Origin: Pseudomonas serbica
GTDB lineage: Bacteria; Pseudomonadota; Gammaproteobacteria; Pseudomonadales; Pseudomonadaceae
Reading direction: 5' to 3'
DNA length: 64,000 nucleotides
Assembly (NCBI RefSeq): GCF_028823535.1
Contig: NZ_JAQIYM010000001.1
Span: forward strand, 248,001 to 312,000
Positions 24,873 through 33,728 of the stretch are shown here, in pieces (position 1 is the first letter of the stretch; every line of letters begins with the position of its first letter). Position numbers and translations under genes: made by a program. The notes under the pieces are model-generated. The model saw nothing but the letters and a program-made list of their open reading frames with translations, did no database searches and was not told where the DNA came from.

Positions 24873-26714
24873 ATGCCTGATTACCGCTCGAAAACATCCA
24901 CCCATGGCCGCAACATGGCCGGCGCCCGCGCACTGTGGCGCGCAACGGGGATGAAAGATGACGACTTCAAGAAGCCGATCATCGCCATTGCCAACTCCTT
25001 CACCCAGTTCGTACCGGGCCACGTGCACCTGAAAGACCTGGGCCAACTGGTCGCCCGCGAGATCGAACGCGCTGGCGGCGTTGCAAAAGAATTCAACACC
25101 ATCGCCGTCGATGACGGCATCGCCATGGGCCACGACGGCATGCTGTATTCGCTGCCAAGCCGCGAGATCATCGCCGACTCCGTCGAGTACATGGTCAATG
25201 CCCACTGCGCCGACGCCATCGTCTGCATCTCCAACTGCGACAAGATCACCCCTGGCATGCTGATGGCGTCCCTGCGCCTGAACATTCCGGTGATCTTCGT
25301 GTCCGGCGGCCCGATGGAAGCCGGCAAGACCAAACTCGCCAGCCACGGTCTTGACCTGGTCGACGCCATGGTGATCGCCGCCGACTCCAGCGCTTCTGAC
25401 GAGAAAGTCGCTGAGTACGAGCGTAGCGCCTGCCCGACCTGCGGTTCGTGCTCCGGCATGTTCACCGCCAACTCGATGAACTGCCTGGTCGAGGCCCTGG
25501 GCCTGGCATTGCCGGGCAACGGTTCGACCCTGGCCACCCACAGCGACCGCGAACAGCTGTTCCTGCAGGCCGGCCGCACCATCGTCGAGCTGTGCAAGCG
25601 TTACTACGGCGAGAACGACGAGTCGGTATTGCCGCGCAACATCGCCAACTTCCAGGCGTTCGAAAACGCCATGACCCTGGACATCGCCATGGGCGGTTCC
25701 ACCAACACCATCCTGCACTTGCTGGCCGCTGCCCAGGAAGCCGAGATCGATTTCGACCTGCGCGACATCGACCGCCTGTCCCGTCACGTGCCGCAACTGT
25801 GCAAGGTCGCGCCGAACATCCAGAAATACCACATGGAAGACGTGCACCGTGCCGGCGGGATCTTCAGCATCCTCGGATCGCTGGCCCGTGGCGGATTGCT
25901 GCACACCCAGCTGCCGACCGTGCACAGCCGCAGCATGGAAGAAGCCATTGCCAAGTGGGACATCACCCAGACCACCGACGAAGCCGTGCACCACTTCTTC
26001 AAGGCCGGGCCTGCGGGCATCCCGACGCAAACCGCGTTCAGCCAGTCGACCCGTTGGGACACCCTGGACGACGACCGTGAGAACGGCTGCATCCGCAGCG
26101 TCGAGCACGCTTACTCGCAAGAAGGCGGCCTGGCCGTGCTGTACGGAAACATCGCCCTGGACGGCTGCGTGGTGAAAACCGCCGGCGTCGACGAGTCGAT
26201 CCACGTGTTCGAAGGCAACGCGAAGATCTTCGAAAGCCAGGACAGCGCCGTACGCGGCATCCTCGCCGATGAAGTGAAGGAAGGCGACATCGTCATCATT
26301 CGCTACGAAGGCCCGAAAGGCGGCCCGGGCATGCAGGAAATGCTCTACCCGACTTCGTACCTGAAATCCAAAGGCCTGGGCAAAGCCTGCGCCCTGCTCA
26401 CCGACGGCCGTTTCTCCGGCGGCACCTCGGGCCTGTCCATCGGCCACGCTTCGCCAGAGGCCGCTGCCGGCGGCGCGATTGGTTTGGTGCAGGACGGCGA
26501 CAAAGTGCTGATCGACATTCCGAACCGCTCGATCAACCTGTTGGTCAGCGACGAAGAACTGGCAGCGCGCCGCGTCGAGCAGGACAAGAAAGGCTGGAAA
26601 CCGGTGGAAGTGCGTCCACGTAAAGTGACCACCGCGTTGAAGGCCTACGCTTTGCTGGCGACCAGTGCTGACAAGGGTGCTGTGCGTAACAAGGCGATGC
26701 TTGATGGGCTGTAA
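24873..26714 (+). CDS. ilvD: Dihydroxy-acid dehydratase IlvD
   Basis: This 613-residue iron-sulfur dehydratase converts 2,3-dihydroxy-isovalerate and -methylvalerate to the keto acids of valine and isoleucine synthesis. The N terminus [19 protein letters not shown] and the cluster cysteines in [14 protein letters not shown] and [17 protein letters not shown] are diagnostic. The C-terminal [17 protein letters not shown] region binds substrate and Mg. Length is normal. The Shine-Dalgarno is CGGAG. It is monocistronic and followed by a strong terminator. Confidence 0.97.
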   Translation: MPDYRSKTSTHGRNMAGARALWRATGMKDDDFKKPIIAIANSFTQFVPGHVHLKDLGQLVAREIERAGGVAKEFNTIAVDDGIAMGHDGMLYSLPSREIIADSVEYMVNAHCADAIVCISNCDKITPGMLMASLRLNIPVIFVSGGPMEAGKTKLASHGLDLVDAMVIAADSSASDEKVAEYERSACPTCGSCSGMFTANSMNCLVEALGLALPGNGSTLATHSDREQLFLQAGRTIVELCKRYYGENDESVLPRNIANFQAFENAMTLDIAMGGSTNTILHLLAAAQEAEIDFDLRDIDRLSRHVPQLCKVAPNIQKYHMEDVHRAGGIFSILGSLARGGLLHTQLPTVHSRSMEEAIAKWDITQTTDEAVHHFFKAGPAGIPTQTAFSQSTRWDTLDDDRENGCIRSVEHAYSQEGGLAVLYGNIALDGCVVKTAGVDESIHVFEGNAKIFESQDSAVRGILADEVKEGDIVIIRYEGPKGGPGMQEMLYPTSYLKSKGLGKACALLTDGRFSGGTSGLSIGHASPEAAAGGAIGLVQDGDKVLIDIPNRSINLLVSDEELAARRVEQDKKGWKPVEVRPRKVTTALKAYALLATSADKGAVRNKAMLDGL

Positions 26715-26734
26715 GGCTTAAGCGTTGAACAAAA

Positions 26735-26764
26735 AATACCCCGCCAAGTGCGGGGTATTTTTTT
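26735..26764 (+). terminator. Rho-independent terminator of ilvD
   Basis: AATACCCCGC-CAAGT-GCGGGGTATT is followed by TTTTT. The core CCCCGCCAAGTGCGGGG (26739-26755) recurs exactly at 29443-29459, on the far side of the PAAR module. Confidence 0.93.
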
Positions 26765-26857
26765 GGACCAATTATCAAACGATTATGTCGCCCCTTGGAA
26801 TTTCTTACTTTCAAACTTAAAACACTCTACATCAGGATAATCAAAAGCAAGACTTCC

Positions 26858-27244
26858 TCATTCTTCGGCGCGAGAGCTCCGCGCAACTTGCCACAGATAG
26901 TGAAGCGCTAACAATGTCGGCCCAAGAACTACCGCACCAAACCACATCTTGCTGCTAGGGTGGGTTAATGAATATATCAGCACAGGAAATATTACAATCA
27001 GCCCAATTACTAACATTACCGATATGACTAGCCTGCCGCGCGACCCGGCGGTACTGGGCCGGATTAGCGCCGCCAAAACAAGCCCGCTGGTTCCCAACCA
27101 TGCGAGTGCGCTGAGCAATATGCCAAAGACGTCACCAAAGATCGTAAAAAGCAGGCTTAGCAGGGCCAACCCTAAGGCAGGTAGGACGCCTCCAGCTATA
27201 TATATAGTTGACCGAAGAATGCCATTTGTTAAGCGCTGGTTCAT
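26858..27244 (-). CDS. Hypothetical four-helix membrane protein, downstream of PAAR module
   Basis: This protein of about 128 residues has four predicted membrane helices (around VLPALGLALLSLLFTIFG, ILLSALAWLGTSGLVLAAL, LVISVMLVIGLIVIFPVLI and MWFGAVVLGPTLLALHYLW). The start at 27244 is preferred because ATGA overlaps the upstream stop and GGGGAAG sits in front. An ATG 12 bp earlier is possible. As third gene of the PAAR operon it may be a second immunity or membrane-protection factor. No family is recognised. Confidence 0.65.
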   Translation of the reverse strand: MNQRLTNGILRSTIYIAGGVLPALGLALLSLLFTIFGDVFGILLSALAWLGTSGLVLAALIRPSTAGSRGRLVISVMLVIGLIVIFPVLIYSLTHPSSKMWFGAVVLGPTLLALHYLWQVARSSRAEE

Positions 27245-27858
27245 GGTCTTCCCCATGGAGTGGCAAGCTGTAACGTGATGAGGTAGCGCTCTTCTGTGGG
27301 CCGCTTATCGTCCCTGAACCGATTAACTCCCAGCATCACCTGGTACTTGTCGTCAGCTCGCCAGTAGGCAGTGCCGCCAATGTTCACGTCTCGCAATCTG
27401 GCACGCCATTGAGGTGTGTCGGCGAACGAAGGAAAATCATCAAGCCGGATTGGTATCCAACCCCCTTGGCGCCATTGGTCTTGCAGATCCAGCAGAACCT
27501 TAAGCGTGTCGTCGAGCAATAGCGGCTCGATCTGCGGAGACATACGGACACTTCTGACTAACCCATCCTTATCGAAACTAACCGTGAAAAAGCGAGCTAG
27601 CGGGGTCTCAAATCCGAGTTGAGGGTCGATAAAACGTAAGCGCGCATCAGACTTGGGCATGTTGAACCAGGAATATCCAGGAAAAGCCGGAGCGATAACC
27701 GCGCTGGAGCGCAGACGCATGGCCTCCCAAGGCTCGCCAATCATCAGCGCGATCACAGGCTCGTCCGAAAACGCACGGATCACCGCCACGATAAGCAGAA
27801 CCGCGACTACGATCGCCAAAACCTTGCGTCGCAAACCTACGCGCTGTAGCAGACTCAT
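27241..27858 (-). CDS. Membrane-anchored periplasmic protein, candidate immunity protein of the PAAR effector
   Basis: This 205-residue protein has a single N-terminal membrane anchor (about 11-28, VLAIVVAVLLIVAVI) followed by a soluble domain predicted to lie in the periplasm (EPWEAMRLRSSAVI, MPKSDARLRFIDPQLGFETP, MSPQIEPLLLDD). It overlaps the PAAR gene by ATGA and the following gene by ATGA, so all three are coupled. A membrane-tethered periplasmic protein directly behind a secretion-delivered toxin gene is the usual form of a type VI immunity protein. That role is inferred from position only. Confidence 0.7.
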   Translation of the reverse strand: MSLLQRVGLRRKVLAIVVAVLLIVAVIRAFSDEPVIALMIGEPWEAMRLRSSAVIAPAFPGYSWFNMPKSDARLRFIDPQLGFETPLARFFTVSFDKDGLVRSVRMSPQIEPLLLDDTLKVLLDLQDQWRQGGWIPIRLDDFPSFADTPQWRARLRDVNIGGTAYWRADDKYQVMLGVNRFRDDKRPTEERYLITLQLATPWGRP

Positions 27859-29294
27859 CGCACGCCCCGACCTGCGGCAATGTCCATAATCGCCTGCTCG
27901 ATCAAGTGGCGATCAGTGCGTCGTAGCAGCTCATCAAATTGCGACGCGGCCCTGAGTACAAAAGGCATGCGCTGATCGATATCGGCCAGGTTGGCAAAGT
28001 AATCATTGCTGAACCCCACGGTGCGCCCGTCTTCGCTGGAATTGCACTGACTGGCCAGAGTCAGTTCGACCGCTGCCGCAGCACCGGATGGGATGTTCGT
28101 GACATAGGAGAAATGGTTGCTACGTAGCAAACGAACCAATTGCACGTCGCTGTACATTGCTGGTTGCAGGATGTTCTTCTGTTCATGCTCGGCAAGGAAA
28201 ACAACACTTTCGGCGATATTGCCTGCATCCATGGCTTCGAAGGCTTGCAAGATTTCCTCGTGGTCATAGCCGAATCTCAACCTCTCCTGCTCAATCGGCC
28301 ACAGGACTGGATACTGATCATGTCCATAAATTTTTTGACGTGATTCCAAGCAGATTTTGAGTGAGAACAGCCCACGCTCCTTGTAAAAAGCATGTAGCGG
28401 AAACACATCCAGAAACAGCGTGGTATTGCCCAACACCAGCATGTCGTGCACGTACTGAAGTTGCTTCTGCACGTACGAAAATGATTCGCTGTCGTCACGC
28501 AGGTCAATGCCCGGTATCGGGTTATTGCTTCGAGTTAGCTCGTAGTCGCGTTGCGCCTGTTTGTCAGTCTTGCCGAACAATTCAATTCCAAAGAATTTCC
28601 AGCGACGCTGGGCGCTGCCAACCATGCGCTTTCCCGCTTCGTATTCATTCTGAATCCTCTCGACTGATTCAGCCGCATGCAACAACCCACAACCCACCTG
28701 CTTGGAGGCGAACGCCGCTAGGCCGGCCCATTGGAAACGCCGATCCTCCAGCCACAAACGGGCGTACGCCGCATTGATTGCGCGATTACGCGCCTTGGGG
28801 TCGGCGATCAGGATGCCGTCCGGTGCCACGATGGCTTCGGCTCTTTGCTGATAGCTGCGCCAAAGGTTCTGGCAGACCTGTCCCGTCTGTTCGCCGTAGC
28901 TCGTTGCAGGACGGACGCTGGAGGGACTCGGTTCGGCTGTCGGCTGGCGAGCTTCGACCGGTGTGGCGGATTGAGCCGCGGCTCGGACAGGCGACGCAAT
29001 GCCGCCGCCTTCGATCGTTTGGCATCTGATGGTCTGATTGGCAATCAACTTGGGCGATGGATCGCACTTGCACTTGCACAGGTCGCCGTCCAGTGCGGGC
29101 TTGCGTCCTTCCCACTCTTCCGACAGGCGTGGGCCGACGCAGATGATTGTCCCGGTGCTGTCGCATTCGGGGCATTTGACTTGATCGCCTTCGCGGGCCA
29201 AGTTCTGGCCAAAGATGCTGCCTCGATGCCAACCGCTTACGACTGTGCCGCCAACGGTGGTTTTGGCCCCGACTGTGATGTGGTAGCGCTTCAT
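27855..29294 (-). CDS. PAAR-domain type VI secretion effector-like protein
   Basis: In this 479-residue protein, residues 1-90 form a PAAR-like tip domain (GAKTTVGGTVVSGW, GDQVKCPECDSTGTI, DGDLCKCKCDPSPKLI). A Pro/Ser-rich linker spans about 100-145. The large C-terminal region (about 150-479) contains ARLWLEDRRFQWAGLAAFAS and VGCGLLHAAES, which I associate, without certainty, with DUF2515-type PAAR effectors. It would be carried on the VgrG spike and injected into rival cells. No vgrG or structural T6SS gene is nearby, so it is an orphan cargo. Catalytic residues of the toxic part cannot be assigned. Two coupled membrane-protein genes follow. The AAGGA ribosome site is slightly distant. Confidence 0.78.
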   Translation of the reverse strand: MKRYHITVGAKTTVGGTVVSGWHRGSIFGQNLAREGDQVKCPECDSTGTIICVGPRLSEEWEGRKPALDGDLCKCKCDPSPKLIANQTIRCQTIEGGGIASPVRAAAQSATPVEARQPTAEPSPSSVRPATSYGEQTGQVCQNLWRSYQQRAEAIVAPDGILIADPKARNRAINAAYARLWLEDRRFQWAGLAAFASKQVGCGLLHAAESVERIQNEYEAGKRMVGSAQRRWKFFGIELFGKTDKQAQRDYELTRSNNPIPGIDLRDDSESFSYVQKQLQYVHDMLVLGNTTLFLDVFPLHAFYKERGLFSLKICLESRQKIYGHDQYPVLWPIEQERLRFGYDHEEILQAFEAMDAGNIAESVVFLAEHEQKNILQPAMYSDVQLVRLLRSNHFSYVTNIPSGAAAAVELTLASQCNSSEDGRTVGFSNDYFANLADIDQRMPFVLRAASQFDELLRRTDRHLIEQAIMDIAAGRGVR

Positions 29295-29442
29295 GCGAAA
29301 TGTGTCCTTGTCAGATCGAAAGGACGGAAGCTAGAAGAGTCGAAGTGGAGGAAGAATCAGACGCTTCTTTGATTGATGTAGGGCATTTCTGAAATGGGGC
29401 AGGATGTGGTCGTCGGCATGCTGGAGATAATGCGAGGGAATG

Positions 29443-29459
29443 CCCCGCCAAGTGCGGGG
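29443..29459. repeat. Duplicate of the ilvD terminator stem
   Basis: The exact 17-bp copy CCCCGCCAAGTGCGGGG of the ilvD terminator hairpin, within a similar AAT(A/G) context, lies upstream of the PAAR gene. The following T-tract is missing here. Confidence 0.75.
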
Positions 29460-29460
29460 C

Positions 29461-29564
29461 TGATCGTTCCCACGTTCTGCGTGGTAATGCCTCAAGGGAC
29501 GCTCTGCGTCCAGTGACGCGGAGCGTCACGGGCTGCATTCCCACGCAGAGCGTGGGAACGATCA
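29461..29564. repeat. 104-bp palindromic intergenic element
   Basis: TGATCGTTCCCACG at one end is matched by CGTGGGAACGATCA at the other. Inner complementary blocks (TGCGTGG/CCACGCA; GGGACGCTCTGCGTC/GACGCGGAGCGTC-like) make one long hairpin. This type of GATCGTTCCCACGCTCTGCGTGGGAATGC element is, from memory, dispersed in P. fluorescens-group genomes. It differs from the REP families. Confidence 0.75.
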
Positions 29565-29576
29565 ACAGTGCACCCG

Positions 29577-29864
29577 TTATTCTTGCGGGTCGAGGTTATC
29601 CAGCGCCTGATTCACTGCCAGCTCGCCCAGCATGATGACCTGGGCAATCCCCAGCATCGTGCTGCGTTGAGAGCCTTCCAGCAGGCTGGCGAAATCGCTG
29701 GCCATGACGTTGGCCGAGGCGAGGGATTCGCAGGCGTGGGCCAACAGGGTTTCGGTGTCGAGGCCGGGGGCTACCAAGAATGTTCGGCTGGGTTTGCGCG
29801 GGGTGGCGTTGATGCGGGCGGACAGGTTGTCGGAATCGGGAGGATCGGGAGTAATTTTCAACAT
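29577..29864 (-). CDS. DUF6124/DUF3077-like small Pseudomonas protein
   Basis: This 95-residue protein begins MLKITPDPPDSDN and carries the block TFLVAPGLDTETLLAHACESL, followed by MASDFASLLEG and IAQVIMLGELAVNQALD. That is the pattern of a small, lineage-specific Pseudomonas family often present in many copies per genome; I recall it as DUF6124 or DUF3077. No function is known. The start follows CGGAGTTCC. It is preceded by an unusual long non-coding leader (29865-30225) and followed by the 104-bp palindrome. Confidence 0.75.
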   Translation of the reverse strand: MLKITPDPPDSDNLSARINATPRKPSRTFLVAPGLDTETLLAHACESLASANVMASDFASLLEGSQRSTMLGIAQVIMLGELAVNQALDNLDPQE

Positions 29865-30225
29865 TGATGGAACTCCGGTGAGAAAAAAGGAGCCATCACC
29901 CTCGCTACCAAACGAAGGGTGGCGGCCATACGCAGGTTGGTAGACCGGTCACCAGGAACCCGGCGCGTCCGAAGATGCCCTGCGCATGGCCACCATATGA
30001 GCAGAGACAGAAACGAACCCTGCAACGGGTGGCGCAATGCGCCGAGGTGAACACGGGCTACCAAACCCGATCACTGATGTTCAGCGACGCGGAAACGATA
30101 GAAGCCGGCACCCAGGCGCACAAGCCGGCGGATTCTGGCGTAGTCGTAGTCCCTTACGCAAGAATGCGTAGGTTGCGACTGTAAGGAGATGTCGTTCGAG
30201 CGGAGGCTTTCATTGCACGGACGGG
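29865..30225 (-). other. Long non-coding leader upstream of the DUF6124-like gene
   Basis: These 361 bases hold no convincing gene. On the minus strand there is a bulged hairpin CACCCTTCG...CGAGGGTG (29897-29921) and a GCCGGCTTGTG...GCCGGC dyad near 30100-30130. A 68-codon ORF crosses it, but its Arg-rich translation looks like a non-coding artefact. Similar leaders precede homologous genes in other Pseudomonas as far as I recall, so this could be a structured 5' region. Confidence 0.4.
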
Positions 30226-30306
30226 CCTCTTCGCGAGCAAGCCCGCTCCCACATTGGATCTGCGTCGTTCACAGATCCAATGTGGGAGCGGGCTTGCTCG
30301 CGAAGG
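30226..30306. repeat. Paired inverted REP (GTGGGAGCGGGCTTGCTCGCGAA type)
   Basis: Two near-perfect inverted copies extend into a shared inner arm (ACATTGGATCTG/CAGATCCAATGT). Together they form an 81-bp almost perfect palindrome downstream of pchP. Confidence 0.9.
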
Positions 30307-30319
30307 CAGCACCTCGGTC

Positions 30320-31375
30320 TTACTGAATTTCTTGCGGGGTGACGACCACCCAGTTCTTGTCCGCCGTCACCGGCAATCCTTCCTTGGCCTGGGCCGCGGC
30401 GTTCTTGGCCATCATGCCCTGGATCTGGGTCATGTATTTGTCCTTGCGGTTGACCCACAGGTGGATGCCGCCCTTGGCCACGTCGACGCCGTGGAACAGC
30501 ATGTAGCCGTCGCTGGTGGGCGTATCGCCGCCGACCAGGACCGGTTTTTTCCACTCGTCGATGTAGGTCAGGATCGCTGCGTGCTTGCCGGCCATCCAGG
30601 TCGCCGGGGTCCACAGGTACGGAGTCAGTTCGAGGCCGAGGTTGGCCTTCTCGTCATATTTGCCAGCGGTGATCTGCTTGCGCGCGGTAGTCAGTTCACC
30701 GGTCTTGGTGTCCTTGAGCAGCAACGACACACCGATCACGTTCTGCGGTTTGACGTTGTAGCCGTACTTCGGATCGGCCGCGACCATGCGCACCAGTTCT
30801 TCGGAGGCGGCGGTCATGACATAGACCTCGATGCCGTTCTCCATCAGCTTGTTGTAGAGCTCTTGCTGACCGGTGAAGATTTTCGGCGGGTTGACGTCGA
30901 GTTTCTTGACCACGTCGCCTTCGTAGTAAGTGGCCGGCACCGGTTTGCCGGACGCCATCATCTCGTCGACGTAGCCCTTGAGTTCCTGCAGCGTGAAGCC
31001 GGAGAACACTTGCGCGACCCATGGGTAACACACCATGTCGTCGAGCTCGCAGAGACGGTAGTAGTAGCTGAACAGGCTTTCCTTGTGGTCGGCGGTGTCC
31101 TTGAACGGCATCAGTTTCAGAGAGGGGTCGAGCTTGTCGCGGGTGATCAGGCCCTTGTTTTCCATGAACGGCAGCAACGACTCTTCGAGGTCGTAGCGGT
31201 AGCTGGTGTTGTCCATGTCGAACACCGCGTAGTTACCCTTATTGGCGTTGGCCGCGATCATCGCGTCGAGCGCCTTGGCCTGATCGGCGGGCCAGTGCTT
31301 CAGATCCGTGGCGAGTACCTGGCCGGCGAGGCCCAGGCAAAGTGCGGCGACCAGAAATTTCGGTGCGAACTTCAT
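30320..31375 (-). CDS. pchP: Phosphorylcholine phosphatase PchP-like, HAD family
   Basis: This exported HAD phosphatase of about 351 residues has a signal peptide (1-22, ending GQVLA). HAD motif I follows as YAVFDMDNTSYRYD, motif II as VYVMTAASEE, and motif III/IV as VLVGGDTPTSDG. These match phosphorylcholine phosphatase, which releases choline from phosphorylcholine in the periplasm and is induced by choline in P. aeruginosa. The start MKFAPKF (31375) is preferred over an ATG 39 bp upstream because it has GGGAGA in front and a proper signal peptide. It is divergent from the cystine transporter gene. Confidence 0.88.
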   Translation of the reverse strand: MKFAPKFLVAALCLGLAGQVLATDLKHWPADQAKALDAMIAANANKGNYAVFDMDNTSYRYDLEESLLPFMENKGLITRDKLDPSLKLMPFKDTADHKESLFSYYYRLCELDDMVCYPWVAQVFSGFTLQELKGYVDEMMASGKPVPATYYEGDVVKKLDVNPPKIFTGQQELYNKLMENGIEVYVMTAASEELVRMVAADPKYGYNVKPQNVIGVSLLLKDTKTGELTTARKQITAGKYDEKANLGLELTPYLWTPATWMAGKHAAILTYIDEWKKPVLVGGDTPTSDGYMLFHGVDVAKGGIHLWVNRKDKYMTQIQGMMAKNAAAQAKEGLPVTADKNWVVVTPQEIQ

Positions 31376-31616
31376 CTGCGTTTCTCCCTGAGTGAAAGAC
31401 ATCGACGCTAACAAATAAGTGTGACAGTCCTCGCCTGTCAGCGACCGCCAACGTGCCTATCGCGTCAGTTGCATCCCCGAGAGCGACACCCGCTTATTCC
31501 AAAAACGACAGCTGCCAGACGTTTTTGATATTAATTCATTGGAAATCAAGCTGTTAGGCTTGCCGGTTCGCAGCTGCCCCGGAAGGTGGCTGGCACAAGT
31601 CACTTTCGGAGTTCTT

Positions 31617-33008
31617 ATGAATCTGCCGCTGATTCTCAATCTGCTGGTGTTCCTCGCGTTACTTTTTGGTCTCGCACAAACCCGCCACACTACATTTAGC
31701 CTGGCGAAAAAAGTCCTGCTCGCCCTGGTGCTGGGCGTGGCGTTTGGTGTGGCGCTGCACACCGTCTACGGCGCCGGTAATCCGGTGCTGAAAGCCTCGA
31801 TTGGCTGGTTCGACCTGGTGGGCAACGGTTATGTGCAGTTGCTGCAAATGATCGTGATCCCGCTGGTATTCGCCTCGATCCTCAGCGCCGTGGCCCGCCT
31901 GCACAATGCTTCGTCGCTGGGCAAGATCAGCTTCCTGACCATTGGCACGCTGCTATTCACCACCGCCATCGCGGCCTTGATCGGCATCGGCCTGACCAAC
32001 CTGTTCGGCCTGACCGCCGAAGGCCTGGTGGCCGGCACCCAGGAAATGGCGCGCCTGCAAACCATCCAGACCGACTACGCCGGCAAGGTCGCCGACCTCA
32101 ATGTGCCGCAGTTGCTGCTGTCGTTCATTCCGCAAAACCCGATCGCCGACCTGGCGCGGGCCAAGCCGACGTCGATCATCAGCGTGGTGATCTTTGCGGC
32201 GTTCCTCGGGGTTGCAGCGCTGCAACTTCTGAAGGATGACGTGGAAAAAGGTCAGAAAGTGATCAACGCCATCGACACCCTGCAAGCCTGGGTGATGCGC
32301 CTGGTACGCCTGGTGATGAAGCTGACCCCGTACGGCGTCCTGGCGCTGATGACCAAGGTGGTCGCTGGCTCCAACCTGCAGGACATCATCAAGCTCGGCA
32401 GTTTCGTGGTGGTGTCCTATATCGGCCTGGGCCTGATGTTTGTCGTGCATGGACTGCTGGTGTCCGCCGCCGGTATCAACCCGCTGCGCTTCTTCCGCAA
32501 GATCTGGCCGGTACTGACGTTTGCCTTTACCAGCCGTTCGAGCGCCGCGACCATACCGCTGAGCATCGAAGCGCAGACCAGCCGCCTGGGCATCCCGCAA
32601 TCCATCGCCAGCTTCGCCGCTTCGTTCGGCGCGACCATTGGCCAGAACGGTTGTGCCGGCCTGTATCCAGCGATGCTGGCGGTGATGGTTGCGCCGACCG
32701 TGGGCATCAACCCGCTGGACCCGTTGTGGATCGCGACGCTGGTGGCGATTGTCACGCTGAGTTCGGCGGGTGTGGCGGGCGTTGGCGGGGGCGCGACCTT
32801 TGCCGCGTTGATCGTGTTGCCGGCGATGGGGTTGCCGGTGTCACTGGTGGCGTTGCTGATTTCGGTCGAGCCGCTGATTGATATGGGGCGCACGGCATTG
32901 AACGTCAGTGGTTCGATGACGGCCGGGGCGATTACCAGCCAGGTAATGCAGCAGACGGATAAAGCGCTGCTGGATGCGGATGAGCATTCGGCGTTGGCGC
33001 ACGCTTAA
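31617..33008 (+). CDS. tcyP: L-cystine/dicarboxylate-family symporter TcyP
   Basis: This 463-residue transporter of the dicarboxylate/amino acid:cation symporter family resembles TcyP/YdjN, with about eight membrane helices. Family landmarks are [18 protein letters not shown], the serine-rich loop [17 protein letters not shown], and [20 protein letters not shown] with the substrate-binding NGCAG. The start at 31617 has CGGAG at good spacing and gives the family N terminus [12 protein letters not shown]; a longer frame begins 78 bp upstream. It probably imports cystine. It is followed by a REP pair and convergent with folA. Confidence 0.86.
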   Translation: MNLPLILNLLVFLALLFGLAQTRHTTFSLAKKVLLALVLGVAFGVALHTVYGAGNPVLKASIGWFDLVGNGYVQLLQMIVIPLVFASILSAVARLHNASSLGKISFLTIGTLLFTTAIAALIGIGLTNLFGLTAEGLVAGTQEMARLQTIQTDYAGKVADLNVPQLLLSFIPQNPIADLARAKPTSIISVVIFAAFLGVAALQLLKDDVEKGQKVINAIDTLQAWVMRLVRLVMKLTPYGVLALMTKVVAGSNLQDIIKLGSFVVVSYIGLGLMFVVHGLLVSAAGINPLRFFRKIWPVLTFAFTSRSSAATIPLSIEAQTSRLGIPQSIASFAASFGATIGQNGCAGLYPAMLAVMVAPTVGINPLDPLWIATLVAIVTLSSAGVAGVGGGATFAALIVLPAMGLPVSLVALLISVEPLIDMGRTALNVSGSMTAGAITSQVMQQTDKALLDADEHSALAHA

Positions 33009-33032
33009 GTCTTTCATTGCCTAAGCGGGCCT

Positions 33033-33127
33033 ATTCGCGAGCAGGCTCGCTCCCACAGTGAGCGGTGGTGTTCACAGCATTTGTGATTCACCGCAAACCC
33101 ATTGTGGGAGCGAGCCTGCTCGCGAAG
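33033..33127. repeat. Paired inverted REP (GAGCGAGCCTGCTCGCGA type)
   Basis: TTCGCGAGCAGGCTCGCTCC and GGGAGCGAGCCTGCTCGCGAA face each other across about 55 bp, between the convergent tcyP and folA genes. Confidence 0.9.
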
Positions 33128-33130
33128 CTT

Positions 33131-33643
33131 TTAAGCTTTTTCCCAAACCTCAAAACTGTACGCCGGTTTGTCGCCTTCCGCCGGATTCGGCACATTCGAC
33201 ACCAGCTTCCACTGCCCCGGATCAAACTCCGGAAACCAGGCATCCCCTTGCGGGCTCAACGCCACACGGGTCAGGTACAAGCGATCGGCCTGCGCCAGCC
33301 CCTGCCCATACAACTGCGCCCCGCCAATCAGCATCAGCTCATCGACGCCCTGCTCCTTCGCCCACTCCTCGGCGCGAACCACCGCGGCTTCCAGCGACGG
33401 ATAAACTTCCGCGCCGTCAAGCACCAGATCCGCCTGACGGCTGACCACAATGTTCAAGCGGCCCGGCAACGGACGGCCGAGGGAATCCCAGGTCTTGCGG
33501 CCCATGATGATCGGCTTGCCCAAGGTGGTGGCCTTGAAGTATTTGAAGTCCCCCGGCAGGTGCCAGGGCATGCTGTTGTCGACGCCGATCACGCGGTTTT
33601 CACCGAGGGCTGCGATCAGGCTGAGGGGGAGTGATTTAGTCAT
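33131..33643 (-). CDS. folA: Dihydrofolate reductase
   Basis: This 170-residue NADPH-dependent enzyme reduces dihydrofolate for thymidylate and purine synthesis. The motifs are IAALGENRVIGVDNSMPWHLPGD with the acidic active-site residue in LPGDF, PIIMGRKTWDSLGRPLPGR for cofactor binding, and LMLIGGAQLYGQGL. The start MTKSLPLSL is chosen because an upstream in-frame ATG adds 22 unrelated codons. The thymidylate synthase gene lies 12 kb away on the same strand. The length is normal for chromosomal DHFR. Confidence 0.95.
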   Translation of the reverse strand: MTKSLPLSLIAALGENRVIGVDNSMPWHLPGDFKYFKATTLGKPIIMGRKTWDSLGRPLPGRLNIVVSRQADLVLDGAEVYPSLEAAVVRAEEWAKEQGVDELMLIGGAQLYGQGLAQADRLYLTRVALSPQGDAWFPEFDPGQWKLVSNVPNPAEGDKPAYSFEVWEKA

Positions 33644-33728
33644 GCCGGCGAGGATACCAGAGCCTCGCTTTCCCCGATAAGCGCCACAGCGGTTATGCTC
33701 ACAGTTCAATTAAGCGACGGGATGCCGC

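Noticed and set aside
24831..26447. A 538-codon minus-strand ORF opposite ilvD
   Set aside because: It is the antisense frame of a gene with complete dihydroxy-acid dehydratase motifs.
29858..30064. A 68-codon minus-strand ORF upstream of the DUF6124-like gene
   Set aside because: It is Arg-rich, lacks a ribosome-binding site and overlaps the start of the real gene. It is treated as untranslated leader.
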